A DNA stretch of 64,000 bases from Chloroflexota bacterium. Its GTDB lineage: Bacteria; Chloroflexota; UBA11872. The position numbers and the translations under genes are program-made. Each line of letters starts with the position of its first letter. Within the stretch, counting starts at the first letter, position 1. Where the stretch lies: assembly GCA_026707585.1 (NCBI GenBank), contig JAPOWQ010000001.1, positions 1 to 64,000 of the forward strand. The letters run 5' to 3'. Positions 17,205 to 29,364 of this stretch are shown here, piece by piece. A model generated the notes under the pieces. The model made no database searches, was not told where the DNA came from, and saw only the letters and a program-made list of their open reading frames with translations.

Positions 17205-18764
17205 ATGCTACGAACGCTTGCCGCCCTCGTGCTGATTCTCCTGGCCGCTGCCTGCGAGCCGGCGTCGTCACCGCCGACTGAGTCGCAACCGGCGCCTGCA
17301 ACGCCACTTCCCGTCGTCGAGTCGTCACCCGCGCAGGCGACGACACCTGCAGCCGCGAGAGATCAGGCCCCACCGCCCCAGGCCGCCGAGGCGCCTGCCG
17401 CTTCGCGGGAGCCCGTACCGCCCTCCGCGCCCGCTCAGACCAGCCCTCAGGCAACGGCCGCGCCCACGCTCGTGGTACCAACCCCAACGCCCACGACCGC
17501 CGCTGAGCCGACACCCACGGCCGGCGTCGAAGTTGCCGCAACTCCGGCGGCCACCGGGTCTCCGGTTGCTACCGCGACGCCCGAGCCGACCCCTGAGCCG
17601 ACACCCGAGCCCACGCCGACACCGGCTCCGACTCCCGACGTCGTCGCCACCCCTCAGCCCGTGCCGTCTGGAGGCCTTGCTATTGACGTTCAGCTCGTGG
17701 CCGCAGGCTTCGATCGCCCCATCTTCGTCGGCCACGCCGGCGATGCCAGCGGCCGGCTATTCGTTGTGGAGAAACAAGGCCGGATCCTTGTCGTCCAGAA
17801 CGGCCAGGTCCGTAGCAATCCCTTCCTCGACATAACCGACCGCGTGCGCTCCGAGGCCTACGAACAGGGCCTCTTCAGCGTCGCTTTCCATCCCGGCTAT
17901 CCCACCAACGGTCGCATCTTCGTGGACTACACCGACCACAACGGCGACACCGTCGTTTCCGAATTCGCCGCCGATCCTGGACCAGCCACGGCCGACCCCC
18001 AGTCCGAACGCATCCTCCTGCAGATCGCGCAGCCCTACCAGAACCACAACGGCGGCATGATCGCCTTCGGCCCGCAGGACGGCTACCTCTACATCTCAGC
18101 CGGCGACGGTGGATCCGGGGGAGACCCACTACGGCACGGGCAAAACCCCGCCACGCTGCTCGGCTCGCTCCTCCGAATTGACGTCGACACCGATTCCGCC
18201 TACGCCATCCCCGTCGACAACCCCTTCGCCAGTCAGCCCGACAAGCGCGCCGAGATCTTCGCCTACGGCCTGCGCAACGTCTGGCGCTTCTCCTTTGACC
18301 GGGTCACCGGCGACCTCTGGCTTGCTGACGTTGGTCAGAACGACCTCGAGGAAGTCCACCTGGCCCTGGCGCCGTTGCGTGGAGGCCTCAATTTCGGCTG
18401 GAACATCATGGAAGGCAGCGCCTGCTTCCCGCCCATCATGCCCCGCTGCGCCACCGAGGGTCTCCAGATTCCAATTGCCGAGTACGGACGCGACTACGGC
18501 TGCTCGATCACCGGCGGCTACGTCTACCGCGGCCAGGCCTTCCCCGCCCTGGCCGGCGCCTACATCTTCGGCGACTACTGCAGCGGCCGCGTCTGGACGC
18601 TCCACCTGGACGACCAGGGCGCCTGGCAGATGGTCCAGCGAGCCGACTTCGACTTTCTGATCCCGACCTTCGGCGAGGGCGGCGACGGCGAGATCTACGT
18701 CACCGACGACGCCGGCGGCCGCTTGCTCCGGCTCATCGCCGTCAACGAACCGCCGTCGGGTTAG
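17205..18764 (+). CDS. PQQ-dependent sugar dehydrogenase (glucose/sorbosone-like), lipoprotein with Pro/Thr linker
   Basis: Signal LAALVLILLAAACEP; TPEPTPEPTPEPTPTPAPTPD linker; GRLFVVEKQGRILV, YLYISAGDGGSGGDP, GLRNVWRFSFD, LWLADVGQN. Confidence 0.85.
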   Translation: MLRTLAALVLILLAAACEPASSPPTESQPAPATPLPVVESSPAQATTPAAARDQAPPPQAAEAPAASREPVPPSAPAQTSPQATAAPTLVVPTPTPTTAAEPTPTAGVEVAATPAATGSPVATATPEPTPEPTPEPTPTPAPTPDVVATPQPVPSGGLAIDVQLVAAGFDRPIFVGHAGDASGRLFVVEKQGRILVVQNGQVRSNPFLDITDRVRSEAYEQGLFSVAFHPGYPTNGRIFVDYTDHNGDTVVSEFAADPGPATADPQSERILLQIAQPYQNHNGGMIAFGPQDGYLYISAGDGGSGGDPLRHGQNPATLLGSLLRIDVDTDSAYAIPVDNPFASQPDKRAEIFAYGLRNVWRFSFDRVTGDLWLADVGQNDLEEVHLALAPLRGGLNFGWNIMEGSACFPPIMPRCATEGLQIPIAEYGRDYGCSITGGYVYRGQAFPALAGAYIFGDYCSGRVWTLHLDDQGAWQMVQRADFDFLIPTFGEGGDGEIYVTDDAGGRLLRLIAVNEPPSG

Positions 18765-18818
18765 TCCGAAAGCCGCAGATCGACGCTTCGCAGCGCCAAT
18801 CTGCCGGCCCATGTCCGG

Positions 18819-19631
18819 TTAGAGGTCAAACACCTCGTCCGACACCGTCCCCGGAATCCGCTTGCCGCGAATGTGCACATAGCCCCGCACCGCCGGCGAT
18901 CCCGGGACTTCCTTGTCGTTGACTGAATTCGACCGCATGTAGTGCGTGGCGTAGCCGCGCCGCCGCGTGTCCGTCTCGTTCGGCCCGCTAGCGTGGTACG
19001 TCAGGCTGTGGTGAAAACTCACGCTGCCCGGCCGCAACGGCACCGGCACCGTCGGATAGTCCCCGCCGAACTGACCCTCGATCGTCGGCCGCGATGTCGG
19101 CGGAATGATCGCCCAGCGGTGACTGCCCGGAACCATCCACAGGCACCCGTTCTCGATCGTCACGTTGTCGATCGCCGTCCAGGCCGAAATCAGGTCCATC
19201 GGAAAGATGTTCTTGAACGACGCTGAGTCCTGGTGCCACTCCTTCGCCGACCCGTGCCGCGGCGGCTTCATGAACAGCTGGTCGCCGTACAGCGTGATGT
19301 CGTCCGTGTCCATCAGGTCCGCAATCACGTCCACGATCTTGGGATTGCGCGCGTGCGCCCGCAGCACCTCGTCTTCGGGGACGATGTGGGCCAGCTTGCG
19401 CGTCGCCATCACGCGGTCGTCGACCTCGTCCTCGGCCTCTCGGAACGGCTGTTCCAGCTGAATCGTGCCCTCAACGATGTGCTGCGCCTTACCCGACGCA
19501 ATCAGATCCGCCCGCTCGGCCAGGACCGCAATCTCGTCGGCGTCCAGCAGGTCTTCGACGACCGTGAACCCGTCGCGCAGAAACTGATCAACGTGTGCTT
19601 GCGTAAGCGTTCGGAGCGTGCTGACGGCCAT
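18819..19631 (-). CDS. Phytanoyl-CoA dioxygenase (PhyH) family protein
   Basis: FLRDGFTVVEDLLDADEI, EWHQDSASFKNIFPMDLISAWTAIDNVTIENGCLWMVPGSHRW, VSFHHSLTYHASGPN. Confidence 0.85.
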   Translation of the reverse strand: MAVSTLRTLTQAHVDQFLRDGFTVVEDLLDADEIAVLAERADLIASGKAQHIVEGTIQLEQPFREAEDEVDDRVMATRKLAHIVPEDEVLRAHARNPKIVDVIADLMDTDDITLYGDQLFMKPPRHGSAKEWHQDSASFKNIFPMDLISAWTAIDNVTIENGCLWMVPGSHRWAIIPPTSRPTIEGQFGGDYPTVPVPLRPGSVSFHHSLTYHASGPNETDTRRRGYATHYMRSNSVNDKEVPGSPAVRGYVHIRGKRIPGTVSDEVFDL

Positions 19632-19723
19632 GTCAAGCCTCCAAGCCAGCGAAAGGAACCTACGGTTCAGTACCGAAAGAATATACGACGCTGCTCCCCG
19701 CAGTGCGCAATCCATTCGCCCCG

Positions 19724-20326
19724 TCAGCCGCGTCTCGGCTCGTCGGCTTCCCTTTCCCAGCGCGCCTTCGCCGCCGGCCATTCGTCATCCAGGATGGTCA
19801 TGTGGACGGCATCCACCCACCGGTCGTCCACCTGGTAGCTGCGGCGAATCACGCCATCCGGTTGAAAGCCGGTCTTCTCGTAGGAGCGAATGGCGCGCCG
19901 ATTGGCCGGCTCAGGGCCGATCGTGACCCGGTTCACGCCTTTCACCTCGAACAGATGCTGCAGGAGCGTCCGCACAGCCTCGGTTCCCAACCCCCGGTTA
20001 CGGTCCCCGGGCTCTCCGATGAAGATGTCAATCCCCGCCGACCAGCGTTCGTTCAGGTAGGGGTGGTAGTACTGGATCTCGCCCACCGCACGGCCCTGCG
20101 CCTCGATGACAAAGCGCCAGCACGGCGCGTCCTCCGCCACCAGGTAGCTGTCGTGCGCCTCCGCCAGGGACTCAGGCGGCCGGCCATAGAACGCCTGTAC
20201 CTCCGGATCGGCCAGCCAGCGCAACAGCAGCGGCAGGTCGTCGGGCGTCAGCGGCCGCAGGCGAAGTCGCGGTCCTTCAATCGGCTCGTGATCCGTCGGA
20301 TCGGGGAGCTCGACCACTCGGGCCAT
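19724..20326 (-). CDS. GNAT family N-acetyltransferase
   Basis: LRLRPLTPDDLPLLLRW, VGEIQYYHPYLNERWSAGIDIFIGEPGDRNRGLGTEAVRTLLQHLF, NRRAIRSYEKTGFQPDG. Confidence 0.85.
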   Translation of the reverse strand: MARVVELPDPTDHEPIEGPRLRLRPLTPDDLPLLLRWLADPEVQAFYGRPPESLAEAHDSYLVAEDAPCWRFVIEAQGRAVGEIQYYHPYLNERWSAGIDIFIGEPGDRNRGLGTEAVRTLLQHLFEVKGVNRVTIGPEPANRRAIRSYEKTGFQPDGVIRRSYQVDDRWVDAVHMTILDDEWPAAKARWEREADEPRRG

Positions 20327-20447
20327 GCGGCGTCCTGGCGCGTGGACTCGGGGGGAGTGCGCTCCACCATACGCGCCCCGTCGCCACCTGGCCGGGTACT
20401 TCCGGGCACGAACGATTTCGCCAATCCCCTCGGGTAAAGTCAAAGCC

Positions 20448-20603
20448 CACCTGATCCAGCCAAACCCTGTGGCCGCCGCCCGTGCCATCTACGAAACCAA
20501 TGGCTGGACGTTCGACCGCTTTGCTGATTTTGATCTCCACGGCCCCCAACCAATGTCTACGCCAGCCATTCGCTACGTCCGTAATCTGAATGCAGCGCCA
20601 TGA
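20448..20603 (+). pseudogene. C-terminal remnant of a GNAT gene
   Basis: PVAAARAIYETNGWTFDRF...IRYVRNLNAAP resembles the ends of the GNATs at 21607 and 22224; no acetyl-CoA-binding region. Confidence 0.45.
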
Positions 20604-21661
20604 TCGGCCTGCCGAATCACACCTCTCGCGCACTCACTCGATGCGCCTGGGCCATCGTCGCGCTCGCGTTGATGCACACCCTGGCCGCATGCGGACCGCC
20701 TGCACCCGAAGACCCCTTGTCGGCGGCCTGCATGTCCGTTGGGCGGGAGCTTCGCCTGGGCTTTTACGCCTTCTTCGAGCCTGTCAGCTATAGCGCCGAC
20801 CCCGATCCGAACGCCCCCGGCTTTCAAGAACATCGCGGCTACGAAGCCGATCTGCTGACCGCTCTGGAAACGATGGACGGCGCTGGCCTGGCGTTTGCCC
20901 GCCACCCCATCCAACCCTGGGACGACATCTGGCTCACGCCGGCTGGTGACGACATCGACATGGTCGGCGGCGGTATCACCATCCTGGATTCGCGGACCCG
21001 CGACGCTACCGGTGCTCAGATCGTGCGCTTCACGTCCGGACACATCACGTTTCGCCAGTCGCTCTTGGTGCGCGCTGGCCAGGCCGACCAATTCTCCGGC
21101 TACGACCGCCTGACCAGCCGGCATCGAATCGGCGCCTTGGCCGGTACCACGGGAGAAGCGCGTCTGCTGGAACTGACGGGCCTGGTCGACTCGGCTGGCA
21201 TCTTGGCCGCGGAAACTCGTGTGCACACACGGTCAGGGACGGTGATCGCCGACGGCAGTGCGGCCTACGTCATCACGGCGGCCAGCGTTTCACCGGGCCT
21301 GGAGGGCCGTCAGCGCCTGGAGCCGCCGGGGCCGGACATGCCGCAGGTCGTCTACCTGGGCGAAGAGAGCGGCGAAACGGAATTGCTGCAGGCCCTGCGC
21401 GACGGCCGCATCGACGCCCTGGCGCGCGGCGAGATTGGCAATCGTGACGCAGTGCACGCATCGGGCGACGCATTCGAAATCGCGGCGCTCGACACCGAGG
21501 TGGAGTACGGCGGTTTCGCTCTCGCTGCGGACGCTGAGGAACTGGCCGCCTGCATTGACGCAAAAGTCAACTGGCTCACTGACAACCGGCGTATCGACTA
21601 CGCCGAGTGGCGAGACGACCCCACCGTCTTCCTTCGACGTGCCGAAACGTGGCGGCCATAG
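20600..21661 (+). CDS. Periplasmic substrate-binding lipoprotein (SBP_bac_3-like)
   Basis: Lipobox HTLAACG; LRLGFYAFFEPVSY...YEADLLTALE; GALAGTTGEARL; YAEWRDDP. Confidence 0.6.
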   Translation: MIGLPNHTSRALTRCAWAIVALALMHTLAACGPPAPEDPLSAACMSVGRELRLGFYAFFEPVSYSADPDPNAPGFQEHRGYEADLLTALETMDGAGLAFARHPIQPWDDIWLTPAGDDIDMVGGGITILDSRTRDATGAQIVRFTSGHITFRQSLLVRAGQADQFSGYDRLTSRHRIGALAGTTGEARLLELTGLVDSAGILAAETRVHTRSGTVIADGSAAYVITAASVSPGLEGRQRLEPPGPDMPQVVYLGEESGETELLQALRDGRIDALARGEIGNRDAVHASGDAFEIAALDTEVEYGGFALAADAEELAACIDAKVNWLTDNRRIDYAEWRDDPTVFLRRAETWRP

Positions 21662-21684
21662 GCCGTAAGGCGACGCGAAGAGCC

Positions 21685-22227
21685 GTGACCACCAACCCCA
21701 ATGAGCTCTGGGCAGTGCGGCCTTCCACCCCCGACGATGCCGAGGCCATCGAGAGCGTCCGTATCGCCACCTGGAAAGCCTGCTACCGCGGGATCGTTCC
21801 AGACGCGTATCTCGACGCACTCAGCGTCCAATCGTCCAGGGTCGACCGAATTCGAAAGGGCATCGACCGCGCTGACGCAGGCGGCAGCGTTGTGGCAGTC
21901 GCGGAATCCCAGGTCATCGGCATGGGCTTCGCCGGACCGCCCGAAGATGATCAGCTACCTGGGGGAACGGGCGAGGTCTTTGCTGTCTACGTGCTACCCG
22001 ACTGGCAAGGCCGTGGCGTCGGCCGTGCACTGCTTGAACGCCTGACCTCCGGCCTTCGCGCCCTCGGCTATCACAGCGCCATCCTCTGGACCCTCCGCGA
22101 CCGCCGCGCGACCCGCCGCTTCTACGAAGCCAATGGCTGGGAGTTGGACGGTGCGAAAGACAGCCTCGACCTGCAAGGCGCGGTCCACCTGGTCCGCTAC
22201 GCACGCAACCTGGGCGAATCGTCGTGA
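21685..22227 (+). CDS. GNAT family N-acetyltransferase
   Basis: WAVRPSTPDDAEAIESVRIATWKACYRGIVPD, VYVLPDWQGRGVGRALLERL, RRFYEANGW; start uncertain (GTG near 21685). Confidence 0.85.
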   Translation: MTTNPNELWAVRPSTPDDAEAIESVRIATWKACYRGIVPDAYLDALSVQSSRVDRIRKGIDRADAGGSVVAVAESQVIGMGFAGPPEDDQLPGGTGEVFAVYVLPDWQGRGVGRALLERLTSGLRALGYHSAILWTLRDRRATRRFYEANGWELDGAKDSLDLQGAVHLVRYARNLGESS

Positions 22228-22760
22228 CCCGCCCACTGCCCTGGACGGTCCGACCTGCCACCCTCGACGACATCGAGGCCTTCGAGGCCGTGCGCATCGC
22301 CACCTGGAAGGCCTGCTTCCGCGGGATCGTCTCGGACGAATTCCTCGATGGTCTCTCGCTCCCGCCGCACCGCATCCAGCGCTGCCGCGACGCGATCCGG
22401 GACGTCGAACGCTCGTCGGTGATGGTGGCCTGCGCCGGCGACGCGATCATCGGGATGGGCATGGCCGAGCCTGCGTGCGACGAGGACTTGACGGCCGACG
22501 CGGGTGAGATCCGCGCGCTCTTCGTTCATCCTGACTGGCAGGGACGCGGCGTGGGACGGTCGCTGCTCAATCCCTTGGTGACGGCGCTCGGCGCCTGCGG
22601 CTACCAGGCCGCCATTCTCTGGACCCTGCGTGACCTGCCGCCAACCCGCCGCTTCTACCAGGCCAACGGCTGGGCCTTCGACGGCGCCGAAGCAACCCAC
22701 GACTGGCATGGCCCGGTCCACCTGGTCCGCTACGCCCGCAACCTGGACGATCCGGCATGA
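22224..22760 (+). CDS. GNAT family N-acetyltransferase (tandem paralogue)
   Basis: WTVRPATLDDIEAFEAVRIATWKACFRGIVSDEFLD, LFVHPDWQGRGVGRSLL, RRFYQANGW. Confidence 0.85.
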   Translation: MTRPLPWTVRPATLDDIEAFEAVRIATWKACFRGIVSDEFLDGLSLPPHRIQRCRDAIRDVERSSVMVACAGDAIIGMGMAEPACDEDLTADAGEIRALFVHPDWQGRGVGRSLLNPLVTALGACGYQAAILWTLRDLPPTRRFYQANGWAFDGAEATHDWHGPVHLVRYARNLDDPA

Positions 22761-23320
22761 ACCGCCCCCGCTGCCCCTGGGCCGGCGACGACCCGCAGAT
22801 GCACGCCTACCACGACGAGGAATGGGGCGTCCCCCTCCACGACGACCGCGCCCTCTTCGAGCTCCTCACCCTGGAAGGCGCCCAGGCCGGCCTTTCCTGG
22901 CGCACCGTCCTCCACCGCCGCCGGGGCTATCGCGAGGTGTTCGATAACTTCGACCTTGAGCGCATCGCCGCCTACACCCCCGTCGACATCCAAGCCCGCC
23001 GAGCCGACGCCCGCATCATCCGCAACCGCGCCAAGATCCAGTCCACCGTCGGCAACGCCCGGGCGGCCCTACAGGCCATCGACGAACTCGGCTCGCTCGA
23101 CGCGCTCATCTGGTCCTTCGTCGACGGTCGCCCGCTGCGCAACGCCTTTCGCGCTATGGACGACATCCCCGCCGAAACCGACATCTCCCGCGCCATGAGC
23201 CGCGACCTTAAACGCCGCGGTTTCACGTTCGTCGGCCCCACCATCTGCTACGCCTTCATGCAGGCCGCCGGCCTCGTCAACGACCACCTTGTCACCTGCT
23301 TCCGTTACCGCGAGGTCTGA
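22757..23320 (+). CDS. tag: DNA-3-methyladenine glycosylase I
   Basis: RCPWAGDDPQMHAYHDEEWGVPLHDDRALFELLTLEGAQAGLSW, GFTFVGPTICYAFMQAAGLVNDH. Confidence 0.9.
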   Translation: MNRPRCPWAGDDPQMHAYHDEEWGVPLHDDRALFELLTLEGAQAGLSWRTVLHRRRGYREVFDNFDLERIAAYTPVDIQARRADARIIRNRAKIQSTVGNARAALQAIDELGSLDALIWSFVDGRPLRNAFRAMDDIPAETDISRAMSRDLKRRGFTFVGPTICYAFMQAAGLVNDHLVTCFRYREV

Positions 23321-23404
23321 CCAGGCCCCTGTCGAATCACCAGTTGTACGCTCTACTTGGAAGAGCCTTCGAAGCCGCCGCGTCGACGGCGGAGGAGCCC
23401 GGCC

Positions 23405-23791
23405 ATGACCACCGAACCACTCTTCAAAGCTGCCAACCCGTATCAGGACGACGTCCTGGCGCTCCCCGTCGAGGACCTCGATCAAGCCTCCCAGTGGTAC
23501 GCCAACGCCCTGGGCCTTACCGAGGTTGAACGCCGCGATGACCCCGTCCCAACCGTCATCATGCAGCGCGACGGCATCCAGATCGGCTTCGCCATCAACG
23601 GCGGCGACGCCAGCAACGACGGCGCCGCCATCCTCGTCACCGACATCGAGCGCGCCCGCCGCGAACTCGAAGCCAGCGGCCTCTCGCCCGGCGAATCACG
23701 CATCGACGACCACGGCGGCCAAAAGATGAGCGTCTTCTTCCTCATCGCCCCCGACGGCCTCTGCTTCTACTTCCACCAACCCATCGATTAG
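23405..23791 (+). CDS. VOC family protein (glyoxalase-like)
   Basis: ALPVEDLDQASQWYANALGLTEVER, VFFLIAPDGLCFYFHQP. Confidence 0.8.
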   Translation: MTTEPLFKAANPYQDDVLALPVEDLDQASQWYANALGLTEVERRDDPVPTVIMQRDGIQIGFAINGGDASNDGAAILVTDIERARRELEASGLSPGESRIDDHGGQKMSVFFLIAPDGLCFYFHQPID

Positions 23792-23847
23792 CCCGAGCCA
23801 TTCCCGCGCTACCGCGCTGAAGGCGGGCACATGAGTCGGCAGGTCAG

Positions 23848-25200
23848 CTACCGCTCGCCTGCCATCGATCGCAGCCGCGCCACAATCGACGCTACCTCCA
23901 CCTCCACCGCCCCTGCCGGTATCGGCTGATCCGCTGCCACCGCTTCCCGCACCCTCGCTCCGAACGACAGCCCCAGCGGCAATATCCCCTCGGCCGCAAG
24001 CACCTCGGCTTGGTCGATCAGCCCGTACACCAGCCGCCCGCCCGAACCGTCCAGCCTGTCCCCCGGCCGTAGGTCTCGCTTCGCATACGCCAGCACCTCG
24101 GAGGTCGGCGCTTCCTGCGGCATTCCGGAGGAGGACCCCAGCAGCGCTGCTTGCGCAATGCTCAGCGGCGTCTCGATCCCGCACAGGTGGTACTCCCGGA
24201 ACAGCGCCATCCGCCGCTCATCGCTCGAAACCCGCGTCCCGTGAATTCGCATGTCCTCCCGGATGTGCCCGTCCGCCGAGGTCACCACCGCCCACACCCC
24301 GTCCGCAATGTTCTCGGCGAGCTCCGACTCCCCGTCCGCTCCCACCCCGTTCGCCAGGTCCACCACGCCAGTGCTCTCCAACAGCCCGCCGGCCTCTACG
24401 TCGGCAAACAGGTCGGACAAGCCGTTCAGCCCCACCGACGGCTCATGCATCCCCCGCCGATCCGGCGGCAGCCCCGTCATGTTCGACACCGCGCACATCT
24501 CGATCTGAGCCTTCGACCCGTCGCGGAACGAGTTGTACATCTGCGCGTTCAGCCGCAGCCGCGCCGCCGCTTCGCTGTCGTAGCCCAGCCTCGCCAGCGC
24601 CCGCTCCGGGTCCCCGTGCCGGTCCGCCGGGTACCGCCGCGTACCGCGCCCGACCGCCACAATCTCCAGGCCCAGCGCCCTGGCCCAGTCGAACAGCTCC
24701 ATGATCGCCACCGGCTGATCGCCCGCCGCCAGCGTGTACACCACCCCCTGCCGCCGCGCCTCGCGCGCCAGCGCCCACCCGCAGCTCACGTCCGCTTCCA
24801 CCGTCACCATCACCACGTGACGCCCCTGCCGTAGGCCCCCCCACGCATTGCGGGCCGCCACCTCCGGAATCCCGGTTGCTTCCACCAGCACGTCGATGGG
24901 CGTGGACTCCAGCACCTCCGCGTCCGGCGCCAACACAGCCGCCCCGGCCTCGATGGCAGCGTGCGCCTCGCCCGCGCCCTCGCACCGCCGCCAATGCCCC
25001 TCCGCCCATCCGGCCGCCTTCAGCGCTTCAACCCCGTTGCCCGCGTTCGGATCCGCCACCGCCGCCAGCCGCAACCCGTCGATCTGCGCTATTTGCGCCG
25101 CGACGCTCGTCCCAAACCGCCCCGCCCCCGCCAGCGCCACCGTCACCGGCCGGCACGCTGCGGCCCGCGCTTCCAACCGTTCCAGCAACAACCGCAGCAT
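23848..25200 (-). CDS. NAD(P)-dependent oxidoreductase, homoserine-dehydrogenase-like with C-terminal SAF-like region
   Basis: [68 protein letters not shown]. Confidence 0.7.
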   Translation of the reverse strand: MLRLLLERLEARAAACRPVTVALAGAGRFGTSVAAQIAQIDGLRLAAVADPNAGNGVEALKAAGWAEGHWRRCEGAGEAHAAIEAGAAVLAPDAEVLESTPIDVLVEATGIPEVAARNAWGGLRQGRHVVMVTVEADVSCGWALAREARRQGVVYTLAAGDQPVAIMELFDWARALGLEIVAVGRGTRRYPADRHGDPERALARLGYDSEAAARLRLNAQMYNSFRDGSKAQIEMCAVSNMTGLPPDRRGMHEPSVGLNGLSDLFADVEAGGLLESTGVVDLANGVGADGESELAENIADGVWAVVTSADGHIREDMRIHGTRVSSDERRMALFREYHLCGIETPLSIAQAALLGSSSGMPQEAPTSEVLAYAKRDLRPGDRLDGSGGRLVYGLIDQAEVLAAEGILPLGLSFGARVREAVAADQPIPAGAVEVEVASIVARLRSMAGER

Positions 25201-25340
25201 CTGATCGAACCCTGCTACCTGGCGGCTATTGCCCCAACCTTAGCCCTCTGATCGAACACACCCCGGCACACCCACCGCCGCCGAGCGTCCAGATACCCGC
25301 CGCCAACAGCCTCAAGCCCAATCGCTTAAGCTGGAGCGTT

Positions 25341-28268
<2,928 letters not shown>

Positions 28269-28306
28269 ACGACTTGTCGCACAGCCAGTAGAAGGGAGCC
28301 TGAAAG

Positions 28307-29272
28307 GTGGACGGTCTCGGCAGCGTCATCTCGGTAATCGCGGTTCCCGTCCTCTATTTTCTTCCATCGATCATCGTCGCCACCAAGGTGCATCCCGAAA
28401 AGACCCTGATCTTCGCGTTGAACCTGCTTCTTGGATGGACCGTAATCTGCTGGTTTATCGCCCTCTACATGTCGCTCTCCCAGAAGGGTGCGGAGGAAAT
28501 CGAAACTCGCCAGGCAGTCGCGGCCATGGCGCTAAAGGGCCAATACGAATCTGAGATCAAAGAGCTTCGGCGCAAGAACCGTGAGCTCTACAGCGCGCAA
28601 AGACCGCAACGGATGGCAGATACATCGCCGCCCGACACGGATCTCTCCAAGCGCGAAGCCGATCTCTCCAGGCGCGAAGCGGAACTGGACAGTCTGAAGT
28701 CGGAATACGAGGAAAGACTGCGCGCGCTCGCCGAAGAGCGCCGGCAAGCCGCCAGCCAGCCGGAGCCCGAAGTAATCGCGGCGCCCCAGCCCGAGGTCCA
28801 GCCGAGCCCGGCGCCGCAAGGTCCCCCGGTCCCGGCCGAGTACGAAGGCGAACCGCTTTACGTCGTCGTCCCCAGCCAGTTCGAGCGCGTCGTCGCCGAA
28901 ACCCTCAGCCGCCGCTTCAGCGATCACGAGGTCGAAGCCGCGGACGACGCCGGCAGCCGGGGCATCGACCTCAAGCTCTTCGAGTCCGGAGGTAGCCAGT
29001 CGCAGCCATCGGCCATCGTGCAGTGCAAGTTGCAAGCGCACGATCAGGCTGTCGACTACGGGGATGTGAGTGATCTCCGCGGCGCCATGTCGCTGGCCGG
29101 CGCGCGGCAGGCGTATCTGGTCACTACGGGTGACTTCTCGGACGATGCCCGCCGGATGATTGACAGCGGCCACCTTGAGGATCAGGTATTCCTCGTTGAC
29201 GGCATGACCTTCAACCAATGGCGCACCCAGGCCGGCCTCGCCCCCGTCCACTACCTCAGCCTGGCGGGCTGA
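28307..29272 (+). CDS. Superinfection-immunity (Imm-like) membrane domain - coiled coil - Mrr-like PD-(D/E)xK nuclease fusion (copy 1)
   Basis: N-term LYFLPSIIVATKVHPEKTLIFALNLLLGWTVICWFIALY; coiled coil; C-term RVVAETLSRRFSDHEVE..SRGIDLKLF..AIVQCKL..AYLVTTGDFSDDARRM; GTG start. Confidence 0.75.
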   Translation: MDGLGSVISVIAVPVLYFLPSIIVATKVHPEKTLIFALNLLLGWTVICWFIALYMSLSQKGAEEIETRQAVAAMALKGQYESEIKELRRKNRELYSAQRPQRMADTSPPDTDLSKREADLSRREAELDSLKSEYEERLRALAEERRQAASQPEPEVIAAPQPEVQPSPAPQGPPVPAEYEGEPLYVVVPSQFERVVAETLSRRFSDHEVEAADDAGSRGIDLKLFESGGSQSQPSAIVQCKLQAHDQAVDYGDVSDLRGAMSLAGARQAYLVTTGDFSDDARRMIDSGHLEDQVFLVDGMTFNQWRTQAGLAPVHYLSLAG

Positions 29273-29364
29273 TCTGCCGGCGACACCGACGCGCACGTTA
29301 CGCTGGACAACGCCTCAAAGCAGACGTCAAATCCGAAGTCTTGAGCAAGCCGGAAGGAAGATAA

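Noticed and set aside
17580-17640. Pro/Thr tandem repeat in the sugar dehydrogenase gene as a mobile repeat
   Set aside because: Ordinary low-complexity linker between the lipoprotein signal and catalytic domain
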